Part shown: positions 30,532 through 40,566 of the stretch, piece by piece
Position numbering within the stretch: position 1 is the stretch's first letter
Layout of the letters: each line of letters opens with the position of its first letter
Assembly: GCA_036850795.1 (NCBI GenBank)
Contig: JAAECO010000004.1
Coordinates: 6,510,001 to 6,574,000, forward strand
Source: Cordyceps javanica
Lineage: Eukaryota; Ascomycota; Sordariomycetes; Hypocreales; Cordycipitaceae
DNA length: 64,000 bases
Reading direction: 5' to 3'
Made by a program: the position numbers and the translations under genes
The notes under the pieces: model-generated
The model's database searches: none
The model's input: only the letters and a program-made list of their open reading frames with translations
Told to the model about the DNA's origin: nothing

Positions 30532-32536
30532 CTGCAAAAGGATGTTTTTCGCTTACGATGCCGAAAACTCCCTTCTAAGCTTTTTCCCCTCATGATCATC
30601 GGAATGAGAATTGAGGTTGTTCCTGTCGTAAATCGGCTCAGTGGTCTTGTTCCGCTTACCTTTGAGAGACGCTATTGTTGCAACCCTTTTGCATCACAAA
30701 AGGGGTTTGAGAATATATGTCTACTTCAAAATGTGTTTTTTTTTTCACCGACAAAAGTAACTGGAGAGTAATGTGATAGGGATATATGCCGTTATTGCGT
30801 GACTTACTAGCAGGCACCTGCTTAGTGTTCCTGAAGTTGGTCCAAAGATGCAACCGTCATCAGTAGCTCATCATGACATAGACGGCGATGGAACTTATTG
30901 CCCGTCATCTACTTTTGGGCAACCTCCAGAACAAGGCAAACTCGCTACGTAGCAGCTGTTGAACTAGCTAACTAGTATCCACTCAGTGGCTGCCCAGACA
31001 GTGCAACAATTTGCCAGAGGGTGTTATTGTCAACAGCCAAAGGGTAGTGGAAGCGACCGGCAATGGCGATGCCACACGTAACAACCCAAATACCTAAAAG
31101 GGAAAAGGTCGCGTCCAAGATTGTCGATGCCGGCCATCTCTCAGATGTGCTCCCATAAACTGGCCGCGGGACAATGAGAGCGTCGATGCCGTCTCACATG
31201 TGTCAGTTTGAAGGCTGTATCCGTGTCAAGCGATTTTACATGCATGGCTCTCGCCAGTGCCAACTACACGATGGTCGCCGATGTATAGCCAAGAACAGAA
31301 CGACAAGGATATCTATACACATTACACAGGCGGCCTCTTTCATAGCCAGAGGCAGCTTGGTGCATCGTTTTATCTACTGATATTGTTTTGGCCAAGACTG
31401 TGCATTTTGTAGATGAATACTGCAACCAAGCTGCTGCTTTGGCAACGTCATGCACGAGTTGCTTTGCACAGCGTATTGTGGCCCGGTTCCTTGAGAGGAC
31501 CTGTTCGTGAGAACACGCGATAGAGACATGCTGAAATCTCAAAATATTCGCTCAAAAAAGCCGAGTTGAATCGCCCGTTGCAAGTATCCGAAGAAAAAAA
31601 AAAGGTCGGAGTCAGCAATGTGGTCTCTGTAACTAGTCCAGTCATGAGGAACTTGTCATAGTGACAGGCATATGACATCGTGCACTTGACTGCCACCACA
31701 GCGCAGCATGATATGACCAACATCTCGCATCAATAGAATTGACAACCCGTTTTTTCTTTTCCGTTCCTAGTTAAAACGCATAAAACTCAATTCGACATCA
31801 TTGTATGATGTGTTATGGCTAGCAACTCATGGCTAACGACAGATTCTTCGAGAGCAGCTCTGACACTATCTCGGAGACCTCGAGGCCATTCTCGGAGTCT
31901 GATAATCGCTGCATATTTTCATCTGTTGGAGAGCGATTTTTTTTCTACTGCAATTTGCAATGTGCGGTGACCGCTGGTTTGTACTGTCGCAACATGACTG
32001 CGTCGCGGCAGCTCATCCCGAAAACATGAAGCTACTAATCAATTAAATACCTTCATCAATCGGAGGACCATTATCTTTTGGTCCATCACCTCTCCCGTCT
32101 TCAATGTACGTCGTGCTATGAAACCCGAGCGGTCTCCACGTGCGAAGAGCAACCATATCTGGTGACGTGCCAAAGATGCTAAAGACAACTGTTTTCGCTT
32201 GCAATCCACGGTAAAGCCCAAAATCTCAATGCAAAATGAAAGAACTCCGAACCTACAGCCCTACACATGTACTGCCCAAACTCAAAATATGAGATCCCCC
32301 CCTTGGTCGAGCGCACTGCGATTGATGTTCAAGTGCAGCCTCAATCATGCAACGTTTAGGCCACGGCATGGCGGCATGGCCGATGGCATGCCTATTGTTA
32401 TTTTGGATTACTTCGTCTTTGTATTTGATTTGTCTTTTTTCTCGTCTCTCATATAGAATCAAGCCATACTAGTGCGCTTCTACATCTAGATGGCCGCGTA
32501 ATTGTAGCTGTGGCGGTGGACTCGCCGAGATCAATT

Positions 32537-32563
32537 GGTAGTCGGTCGTTCCAAATCCATTCT
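32537..32563 (+). repeat. 27-bp direct repeat, copy 1
   Basis: Begins GGTAGTCGGTCGTT and matches the copy at 32632-32658 at 25 of 27 positions. Confidence 0.75.
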
Positions 32564-32631
32564 CAATGCCGTGCCAGGCGCAAAGCCTGCCACAGTTTGT
32601 CATTATGCAGGGTTCAATGTACTTTGGGCGT

Positions 32632-32658
32632 GGTAGTCGGTCGTTTAAAATCCATTCT
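32632..32658 (+). repeat. 27-bp direct repeat, copy 2
   Basis: Second copy, offset 95 bp from the first; the two differ by CC versus TA in the middle. Confidence 0.75.
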
Positions 32659-32743
32659 GAAACCTAATCACCAAGCCTGTCGTGAAATTACAACTGCTGC
32701 GTATTCCTTCCTCTGACTTGTCTACTGAGTATAGCGCTCCCAC

Positions 32744-34076
32744 TTACTCCGCCATCACCCGGGTTTGGTCCCACGGGTGCGCCTCTAGATACTTGCCTAG
32801 CCTCGCGAGCGCCTCCTGCACCACCGCCGTGTCGCACACGTACGCCAGCCGCACGTAGCCCGCAAAGTCCTCGCCGCAGCCGAAGCTGTGCGACCCGGGG
32901 ATCAGCAAGACCTTGCACTTGTTGACAAGGTCGGCACAAAAGGCCGCGTCGTCGACCGGCTGCCCGGCCTCGGCGCCGCGGAACTGGATAAAGGCCATGG
33001 TGCCGCCGCCCGGCCGCACCCACCGGCAGCGGTTCTCGTATGCCGCGACAAAATCCTCGACCAGCCGCCGATTGCGCCGCGCGAGGTCAATGTTGCGCCG
33101 CAGCAGTGCCGGCTGTACCGCCGGCGACAGCGCGTACGTCGCGATCTGGTCGTCTACCTGCGATACGCAAATAGTCGTGTAGTCGCGCCGCCGCGAGCAT
33201 GCCGCGATGAGGGCCCGGTCCGGCGAGGCCACCCACCCGATCCGGATACCCGGCAGCGACAGTGACTTGGACATGGACCCGGTCGCGAGTGTCCGCTCGT
33301 AACCAAACGTCGTAATGGGAGGCGGCGCGCTGTCTGGCTCGTGGAACAGCGGCCGGTACACCTCGTCGCTAAAGACGATGATGCCCCGCGCCTTGGCAAT
33401 TTCTACAATATCCCGCAGCACCGCTTCGGGTATCACGGCGCCGGTCGGGTTGCTGGGGTTGTTGAGGATGATCATCTGCGTGCCCCATCAGTTTAGATTT
33501 TCCTGAAGCAAGTCATACTTTTGTAGTGTAGGAGTGACGTCCTGCCAAACACGCAGACGCGCACACACGAACACACGAAAAAATCGCCACTGTGCGTACC
33601 TTTGTATTGCGTCGAAAGAGATGCTCCAGGTCTTGCACGTCGGGAACGTATCCATTCTCCTCCTTGAGCCGCCAGAACGAGATCTGAGCCCCAAATGTCT
33701 CGGGCACCGAGTAGAGCTGTGTATACACGGGATAAACACAGATTGCATGGTCTGTTGGGCCCAGGAGCGCGTATAGCACGAGGAAATTGGCCGAGATGGC
33801 GCCCTGCGTGATGACGACGTCGTCCTCTGTGAGTTGCGTCCCTTGTCCACTGGCGAGTTTGGCTACGCTCTGCCTCAACTCGGACGACCCGTTGGTGCTC
33901 CCATAGCCGAGCTTCGAGCTGGTAATCAGCGGGCCATCATCTTTTTCGGTCGATAGGCTAGTGAGGTCGTCGATGGAGATGGGACAGGCGTAGGTGTCTG
34001 CGAGGTTGAGGAGTCCTGGGGTGCCACGCCATTGAGCCAGCCATTGCTCAGCCGGGAACGTAGAAGGATGTGCCAT
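32744..34076 (-). CDS. Pyridoxal-phosphate-dependent aminotransferase, class I/II
   Basis: Exons 34076-33600 and 33475-32744 encode 402 residues. This is a fold-type I PLP enzyme. The large domain has YGSTNGSSELRQSVA near 58-72, VVITQGAISANFLVLYALLGP, and across the phase-0 splice site NTKMIILNNPSNPTGAV. FSDEVYRPLF supplies Asp196 and Tyr199 for cofactor binding. SMSKSLSLPGIRIGW contains the Schiff-base lysine, Lys229. VRLAYVCD near the C-terminus includes the arginine that binds the substrate carboxylate. The intron runs from 33599 to 33476 with a GTACGC donor and GCACGCAG acceptor. The length is typical of single-domain aminotransferases with no targeting signal. The N-terminal half resembles bacterial-type aminotransferases acting on amino acids, but the substrate cannot be assigned. 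An in-frame ATG at 34130 would add 18 residues. Confidence 0.92.
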
Positions 34077-35531
34077 GGTGGGTGGGAATACAGAAGCGCG
34101 TGGATTCAAATGAAGAAGGGGAAGATGCAAGTGAAGAGCATGCTCTCGCAGGATTTACAGCTTGCATGGGACGTTGCTCGCTACATCTCGTGGTTGTTGA
34201 GAGATGACTCCTCCGTGAACAGCACCTGTAGGGTAGGACTCCGCGGTCCGTATGTGGGACGCCCGAGGTCGGATGCTCTGACAGTGCGCATGTGGGTGTA
34301 TGTTGCTGGAGCGGTCTGTCACGAGGGTTGGGTGAGTTGCATGGAGATGGGAGGTTTTGAAGTAAATAGTGATGGTGATTTTCCGCGTATGAGTCAAAAT
34401 GAGTCTTGTAGTTGGGGTAAGCTGGTAAGTAGCATAATCGATTCGGCGATGCGCAGGAGCCAGTGGTTCGGTCCCGCCACTTCATTGCAACAAAATCCTC
34501 AGTAAAATCAATCGCTGGGTCGCGGCCACTATCTGGCAACGACGAGAACTCCATGACCTGTTTTTATCATATTTGTCCTTCATGGCATGTTTTTTTCCAC
34601 GGTATATGATTGGCAATTTGTCATGGAAGAATTCCTAGTAGGGCGCTGTTGTCCCTGGCGTTCGTACGAGTCATCCAACCCAACCCCAACCCCCCCACCG
34701 TCGAATAGAGCCAATCATATATCATCAGTGTGTACTCCGTACTCGTTATAATGTAATCCAAACCTGTGTCGAGCGACCGCCTGCCACAAGGCTACGGGCG
34801 GCCAAATAATACGACACTGAAGAACGAGAGCTGGTGGCTCTTTATTAGAAGAATATGAATTAGAATAACGAATTTTGTTGATTTATCTGGGGAGATTGGG
34901 TCATTATTCTCCGCAATATCGAGTTCTTTACTTGCTTGCCTAATCTTGTGGCGCCTAGATGAGGCAAGGCAAAGTACTGAGCAGTCCGCTGGCAAGATAG
35001 AGTACTTATGGATACCCCAGGGAGGGAAAGGAACATTCAGTCTATCTTTTTGTTTTTTCTTCTTTTTTTTTCAAAGAAGAAAGAAAGCAAGAACCCTATC
35101 ATGTTAATTCTACAGCTTTTACTTTCGTACGTTGTCTTCTCTAAAAACGGCCAGACCGGGCATTGCATACGTAATACATGCACCACAGTAAGCTGCCCGC
35201 CCCGTTGTGGGGCCGTTTGTTGTACCTTGCCTTAATTAATCCTCGGACGGCCTTACCAAAGTACCTGCTACAGTACTCCGTACTTGCTCCGTACCTACGG
35301 GTTAGTTATCTAGGTAAGTACCTGTACCTGCCTAGTCTGTTACGTAGCACAGAGCAGGTAGCGTCACCCGTCATCCATCACCCCGTCAGTGCTGAGACTA
35401 AACCATCAAGAGGCAGCCTGGCAGCTCCTCTTCAATCCCACCACATCTCAAAACGATCATCTCCGCACAGCATCATCGAAGGGCTGCCATCTAGACTATT
35501 CTACGCAGCGGACGCTTACCTTCGCGGCGCC
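34077..35531. other. Intergenic region with pyrimidine tracts and GTACTCCGTAC words
   Basis: About 1.45 kb of divergent upstream sequence between the aminotransferase and ABC transporter genes. GTACTCCGTAC occurs at 34732-34742 and again at 35273-35283. The segment 35260-35345 is dense in GTACC/GGTAC words. A T-rich tract lies at 35045-35072. No gene supported. Confidence 0.5.
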
Positions 35532-38500
35532 ATGAAATCCCTCAGGAGGATGCTGCTCGGGGTCGTCGCTGCCTTACCGGCGCTCGCCGCGGCTCTGCAT
35601 AACGCTTCCTATCCGACCGCCGACATGCTGAGGGCGCAGCTGGCTCTCATGGGCGACACCGATCGTCCGGACGGCTGCCCGCCATGGTAAGCCAACGCCA
35701 AGTTGCGCGACCCCCGGCGCTGCGAGTTTAGCCCGCGTGTACTGACAGACCTATTTCTCCCCGCGTAGCTTCAACTGTCAACTTCCAGCCCATAGCTGCG
35801 CCCAGTACGCTCACTGCAACGAATTCAACGGCATCTGTGATTGCCCCGCTGGTTTCGGAGGCGATGACTGCCTCAAGCCCCGTGAGTTCTCCAAACAAGA
35901 CACCGCAGCTGGCTAGATTCTGACCCGTCTGCAATCAGTCTGCGGCTCGCTGGCCCGAGGTCGCGACCGACCTATGCGATCTGGCGACAACTGCAAATGC
36001 GACGAGGGATGGGGCGGTGTCAATTGCAATGTTTGCAATCAAGATTCTGCTTGCAATGCCTTCATGCCCGATGAGACTGGCGGTGTTTGTTACCGCACCG
36101 GCGAGCTGGTTCGCACTAACCACCAGATATGCAATGTCGTCAACAAAATGATCATCCAACTGCTCGGCGACCAAATCCCAGAGGTCACTTTCACTTGCGA
36201 CAAGGAATCGGAGACATGCGACTTCCAATGTACGCTAGCGTTATGAATCCAACTGCTGATACCGCTCTGCTGACATCCTCTAGTCTGGGTTGACCAAGTC
36301 GAGTCGTTCTACTGCCACCTCTCCGAATGCGAGTCGAGTGCATCCTTTGGCGACAACACGAATGGCACAGCGTATAAATGCCACAATATTGAATGCACCT
36401 GTATTCCGGACCGCATGATGTGCGGCAAGGATGGTTCCATGGATCTGACCGATTTTTTGGACCAAGCGATCCGAGGACCTGCGTCGTTTGAGTGCACCAA
36501 TAAGAACGAAACATTCCACAACTGCGCATTTAAAGAGCCCCAGATGGACCAGCTCATGACCGATTTGTTGGGTGACTCCAGCATTCTGCTGACCTGCGGC
36601 GCGGGCGAGTGCATGCACGAGTCCGAAGTACCTGGCTACCGGCGACCTGTCAAGCAAATCAACACTCCCCTCATCGCTGGCATCATTGCTGCCTGTGCCC
36701 TCTTTGTTGTCGCAGTCATTGTCGTGACATGGTACCTCGCTCGTCGCAGACTGCAGTATGGCGCAATCCACCTCGACGACTCCGACGACGAGAGTACTAA
36801 GCTCATGGTCAATCACAAACCCGCGTCACTTCAGTTCCAGAACGTATCATACACTCTCAACGGCAAGCAAATCCTAACCGGAATCCAGGGCATCTGCCAT
36901 CCTGGCGAGGCTACCGCCATCATGGGGGCTTCTGGCGCCGGTAAAACTACATTCCTCGACATTCTGGCCCGCAAGAACAAGCGTGGTCAAGTGTCTGGCG
37001 ATTTCTACGTCAACGGTGAAAAAGTTTTGGATGGAGACTACAAGAACGTCATTGGTTTTGTAGACCAAGAAGACACGATGCTCCCGACTCTGACCGTCCA
37101 TGAAACTATCTTGAATAGTGCTCTGTTGAGGTTACCTCGTGACATGACTCGCGCCAGCAAAGAGCAGCGAGTATTCGAGGTAGAAAAGGAGCTTGGTATC
37201 TACCACATCCGAGATTCGCTCATTGGATCCGAGGAAGGCAAGGGCCGTGGCATCTCTGGAGGCGAAAAGCGACGTGTTGGAATCGCCTGTGAGCTAGTCA
37301 CTAGCCCATCCATCCTCTTCCTAGACGAGCCGACAAGCGGCTTGGACGCCTTCAACGCTTACAACGTCATTGAGTGCCTCGTTACGTTGGCGAAGAACTA
37401 TCAGCGAACCATCATTTTCACCATTCATCAGCCACGCTCCAACATTGTCGCCCTATTTGATCGGCTTGTCCTCCTCGCCAAGGGCAAGACCGTCTACTCT
37501 GGCAAGTTTTCGGATTGTCAATCGTATTTTGATGGCATCGGCTATGAATGCCCTCCTGGTTTCAACATTGCAGATTACCTCGTCGATCTTACAATGCACG
37601 CCGGCCGTTCTGAGTCTATCGATGATGGAACCATCGGTGCTGACTCTGCGAGTGTTGGGCCAAGCAGCACCAGAGCTGTCAAGTCAATTGCTAGTGTATC
37701 CGGCGCCAGCATCGGCGATGAGCCTTCGGAAAGTTCATCCTCTCGCCCGAGACCCAGGCGTGCCGACTCCATCCGTACCCGACAAGAACGCGAGCTCTTT
37801 ACCCGCCGACGCACCGCAGATACAGCTGCATCATCCGATGCCGGTGGCGAGGAAATTGGCGCCTACAAACTCCAGAAGCACCCCGTCACGGCGCTCGGAC
37901 AGCTCCCGGAAGATCATCATGACTTGCCACCTGATGCGCTTTCCGGAACAGATTTAGATCTCCTATCCAAGGCGTTTGCCCATTCCCACATTGCCACTAG
38001 CACCCATGATGAGATCCAACAATCTGTTGCAACCGCCCAAGATGCCAACGGCTCCAACGCTAACGGATATTCTGTAAACGGACCGAATATTAATGTCAGT
38101 GCTGTTGGCAAGGGGTATCACCGCATCAGCTACCCTCGCCAATTCATCATTCTCTCGCAACGTACCTTCAAGAACCTGTACAGAAATCCGATGCTCATGC
38201 TGACTCACTATGCTATTGCAATCATCCTTGCAGTCTTTGCCGGTTTCCTCTTTTACGGTCTCACTGATGATATTCCCGGCTTCCAGAACAGACTTGGCCT
38301 TTTCTTCTTCCTCTTGGCTTTGTATGGGTTCAGCACACTTACAAGCCTCACCGTGTTTGCGAATGAGCGGCTCCTCTTTTTACGTGAACGAGCCAACGGA
38401 TACTATTCGCCAGCTACCTACTTTGCTGCCAAGGTACTTTTCGATATTGTGCCGCTGCGAATCATCCCGCCGATTCTGATGGGTTCCATTCTGTATCCGA

Positions 38501-38961
38501 TGACTGGCCTCGTTCCCGATTTCCCACACTTCATAAAGTTCATCATTGTACTGGTACTCTTCAATTTGGCTGCCGCGGCCATTTGCTTGTTCATTGGCAT
38601 TATTTTCAAGGACGGCGGCGTAGCGAACCTCATTGGCAGCTTGGTCATGTTATTCAGCCTTTTGTTTGCGGGGTTCTTGCTCAATCGTGAGAAGATTCCG
38701 GCCAGCGCTGCTTGGCTGCAGAGCATCTCGATTTTCCATTACGGTTTCGAAGCGCTCATCGTCAACGAAGTCGTCGAACTGACGCTCATTGACGAGAAAG
38801 TCGGCATCCCCATCAAGGTGCCCGGCGCTACCATTCTCAGCACGTTCGGCTTCCAAAACGGTGCCCTGTGGTATGACATCCGTAACCTGGGTATCTTTGC
38901 CGCCACGTTTATCGTCCTAGCCTATGCCGCTATGCATGTCCTTCTTGTTGAACGCAGATAG
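35532..38961 (+). CDS. ADP1: ABCG-type ABC half-transporter with lumenal EGF-like domain (ADP1-like)
   Basis: Four exons, 35532-35686, 35769-35881, 35939-36229 and 36284-38961, encode 1078 residues, close to yeast Adp1. A signal peptide (MKSLRRMLLGVVAALPALAAAL) leads into a cysteine-rich region of about 290 residues with EGF-like repeats (CNEFNGICDCPAGFGGDDC, CKCDEGWGGVNC). A transmembrane helix spans about 316-336. The nucleotide-binding domain has Walker A GASGAGKTT (401-409), signature ISGGEKRR (from 510) and Walker B LFLDEPTSGLD (from 531). An H-loop occurs at TIHQPRSN. A disordered, Ser/Arg-rich linker covers about 640-800, then an ABC2-type membrane domain with about six helices ends the protein. 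The order NBD before TMD is that of the ABCG (White) family. All three introns are short, and splicing preserves the cysteine pattern. The transported substrate of this group is unknown; localisation is probably endomembrane. Confidence 0.95.
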
Positions 38962-39301
38962 AATCCACCTACTGCTACTCTTTAGACCAGGGGACAGGAG
39001 AACCTCGCTAGATAGCGATAGATATGTTATGCTTTCTTCTTGATAAGATTTGTTCGCATCATCGTTGGAACTGGGCGTTTTTGCATGGATGCAGTGTACT
39101 TCAGCAAGCATGACATATATTTATTGCAGCAATACAAAACAAATACATAGCTCACGAGTCGAATGGAACGGCAACAAATCATGTGTCATGGTAAATGTAC
39201 ATGTTATAATTGACTAATTTACACGCGATGCGCTGAAAGAAATATGCGCGTCATCTTGTACATGCTCCGCTGCTCTCGATATTCTTTGCTGTATCACCCC
39301 T
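38962..39301. other. Convergent 3' flanks, no gene
   Basis: 340 bp of AT-rich sequence between the transporter and mS26 stop codons, with AATACAAAACAAATAC near 39130. Nothing else recognised. Confidence 0.6.
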
Positions 39302-40222
39302 CTATGCCATCTTGCCACCCGTCAATTCCTCCGAAATCTTTTTCGTGCGCTTGACGGAGTGGTCAAACTCGGACTCGCTCGCACTGGCGACGTTGGTCGA
39401 GGTCCTTGTGACCGTCTCAAACATGGTGGCTAGGCCCGGGGGTTTGCCGTGGACGCCCCATACGTTCTCGGTAGCGCCAGGGCGGTAGCTCTTGATGCTC
39501 TGCTTGCGGAAGTAGTCCTCATGGAAGAGTTTGTCAACTTCCTCTTTGAGCTCGGCCTCGGTGACGATGAAACTCGAGGCGTTGATATAGAGCTCCATGA
39601 GGGCGTCGCGGCGGGCGTCGCGGCGGACGCCCTCTTGGGCGAGCACGCGCGCGCGGCTGCGCTCGGCCTTTTCGAAGCGCTCCGGATCCGGCCGCACGGC
39701 CGTGTCGGCAATGGAGGCCAGCACGGTGCCACGGGTCATGACGGCGGCCCGGGGCTCGGGGGCTTCGCGCGCGCGACGCACCTCCTGCTGCCGGCGGCGC
39801 GCCCGCTCGGCCTTGCCCTGCTCGCGGGTCTCGTGGCGCTGCCAGAGGCCCTGCAGGCCCTCCTCCAGGTTCTGCCGGCGGCTGTCGGCCAGCTTCTTCT
39901 TCCAGCGCTGCGCGTCGCTGTTGAGCGGCCGGGCCTCGTCGGCGCGCCGCGGCGCCGTCCGGGCCACGTACTCGGGCTGCACCTTGCGGGCGCCGTCGCG
40001 GCGTTCAAAGACGTCGCGCGGCACAGGGAGCGTGCCGCGCACCCGCTCGGGCTTGGCCTCGGTCGACTGCGGCACCTGGGGGAGGCGGATATAGGAGGGT
40101 GACTCGGGAGGGATGTTGCCGCGCGAGGGTGTGGTGCTGAACGCCGCCCGCGACGCTGCTGCGGCCGGCACGCGCCGGGCGGCCGCTGGTCTGATGCAGG
40201 ACCATGTCGATTGGAGCGACAT
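39302..40222 (-). CDS. PET123: Mitochondrial small ribosomal subunit protein mS26 (PET123 orthologue)
   Basis: A single exon encodes 306 residues. The N-terminus MSLQSTWSCIRPAAARRVPAAAASRAAFSTTPSR is a mitochondrial presequence with an RAAFSTTP cleavage region. The body is highly charged and helical, rich in Arg, Glu and Ala (WKKKLADSRRQNLEEGLQ, ERARRRQQEVRRAR), as expected for an rRNA-binding mitoribosomal protein. The block LMELYINASSFIVTEAELKEEVDKLF (about 205-236) closely resembles a segment of yeast Pet123 recalled as containing ELLNLYHVANEFIVTES. A conserved C-terminal GVHGKPPGLATMFE follows. Start 40222 is chosen over an in-frame upstream start since it begins the presequence. It is divergently transcribed from NOG2 over 344 bp. 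Confidence 0.85.
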   Translation of the reverse strand: MSLQSTWSCIRPAAARRVPAAAASRAAFSTTPSRGNIPPESPSYIRLPQVPQSTEAKPERVRGTLPVPRDVFERRDGARKVQPEYVARTAPRRADEARPLNSDAQRWKKKLADSRRQNLEEGLQGLWQRHETREQGKAERARRRQQEVRRAREAPEPRAAVMTRGTVLASIADTAVRPDPERFEKAERSRARVLAQEGVRRDARRDALMELYINASSFIVTEAELKEEVDKLFHEDYFRKQSIKSYRPGATENVWGVHGKPPGLATMFETVTRTSTNVASASESEFDHSVKRTKKISEELTGGKMA

Positions 40223-40566
40223 TGTAAAATGGGGGAGGGCGGACTGGTTGTGAGTGTCGATGTAATAGCTCACGAGACAGTCTCGTTATTTCAACATTGA
40301 AAATTAGCCTACCGTAGAGCACACCTGGCTACGGATTAACTGTGGTGCCGCTCATTAGCAATGTCCGCCCCTGGCCATTCACTAGAAACACCAGCCACCC
40401 AACCACACACTCCACACACCGCCTGCAGAAAAAAAAAGAAGTGGGGGCCAATGGTGCAGGTTGGAAAAAAAAGTTCGAGGCAGAATCCCACTGCCTTTTT
40501 CCTCTTCCTCTCACTCTTCTTCAAACCGTTTTTCTTTTCCCCATCCTCCGGTCAACCTCATTCAAG
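40223..40566. promoter_or_regulatory. Divergent promoter of mS26 and NOG2
   Basis: 344 bp between start codons. On the plus strand the NOG2-proximal part is a CT-rich leader (TTCCTCTTCCTCTCACTCTTCTTC region, 40499-40560), common before fungal housekeeping genes. An A-rich tract lies at 40424-40440. The arrangement couples a mitoribosome gene with a cytosolic ribosome-assembly gene. Confidence 0.6.

Larger units (their letters stand above)
28147..32743. other. Gene-poor 4.6-kb region
   Basis: Between the phosphatase-like gene and the aminotransferase there is no gene I can name. A candidate disordered open frame lies at 30172-30531 (minus). Others at 28636-28971 and 29426-29689 (minus) have no motif. 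A 27-bp direct repeat pair lies at 32537-32563 and 32632-32658. The region is moderately AT-rich in places but not uniformly, and could include eroded genes or transposon fragments beyond visual recognition. Confidence 0.45.

Noticed and set aside
39449..40102. 217-codon plus-strand frame
   Set aside because: Antisense shadow of the mS26 gene, which has a presequence and a PET123-like conserved block.
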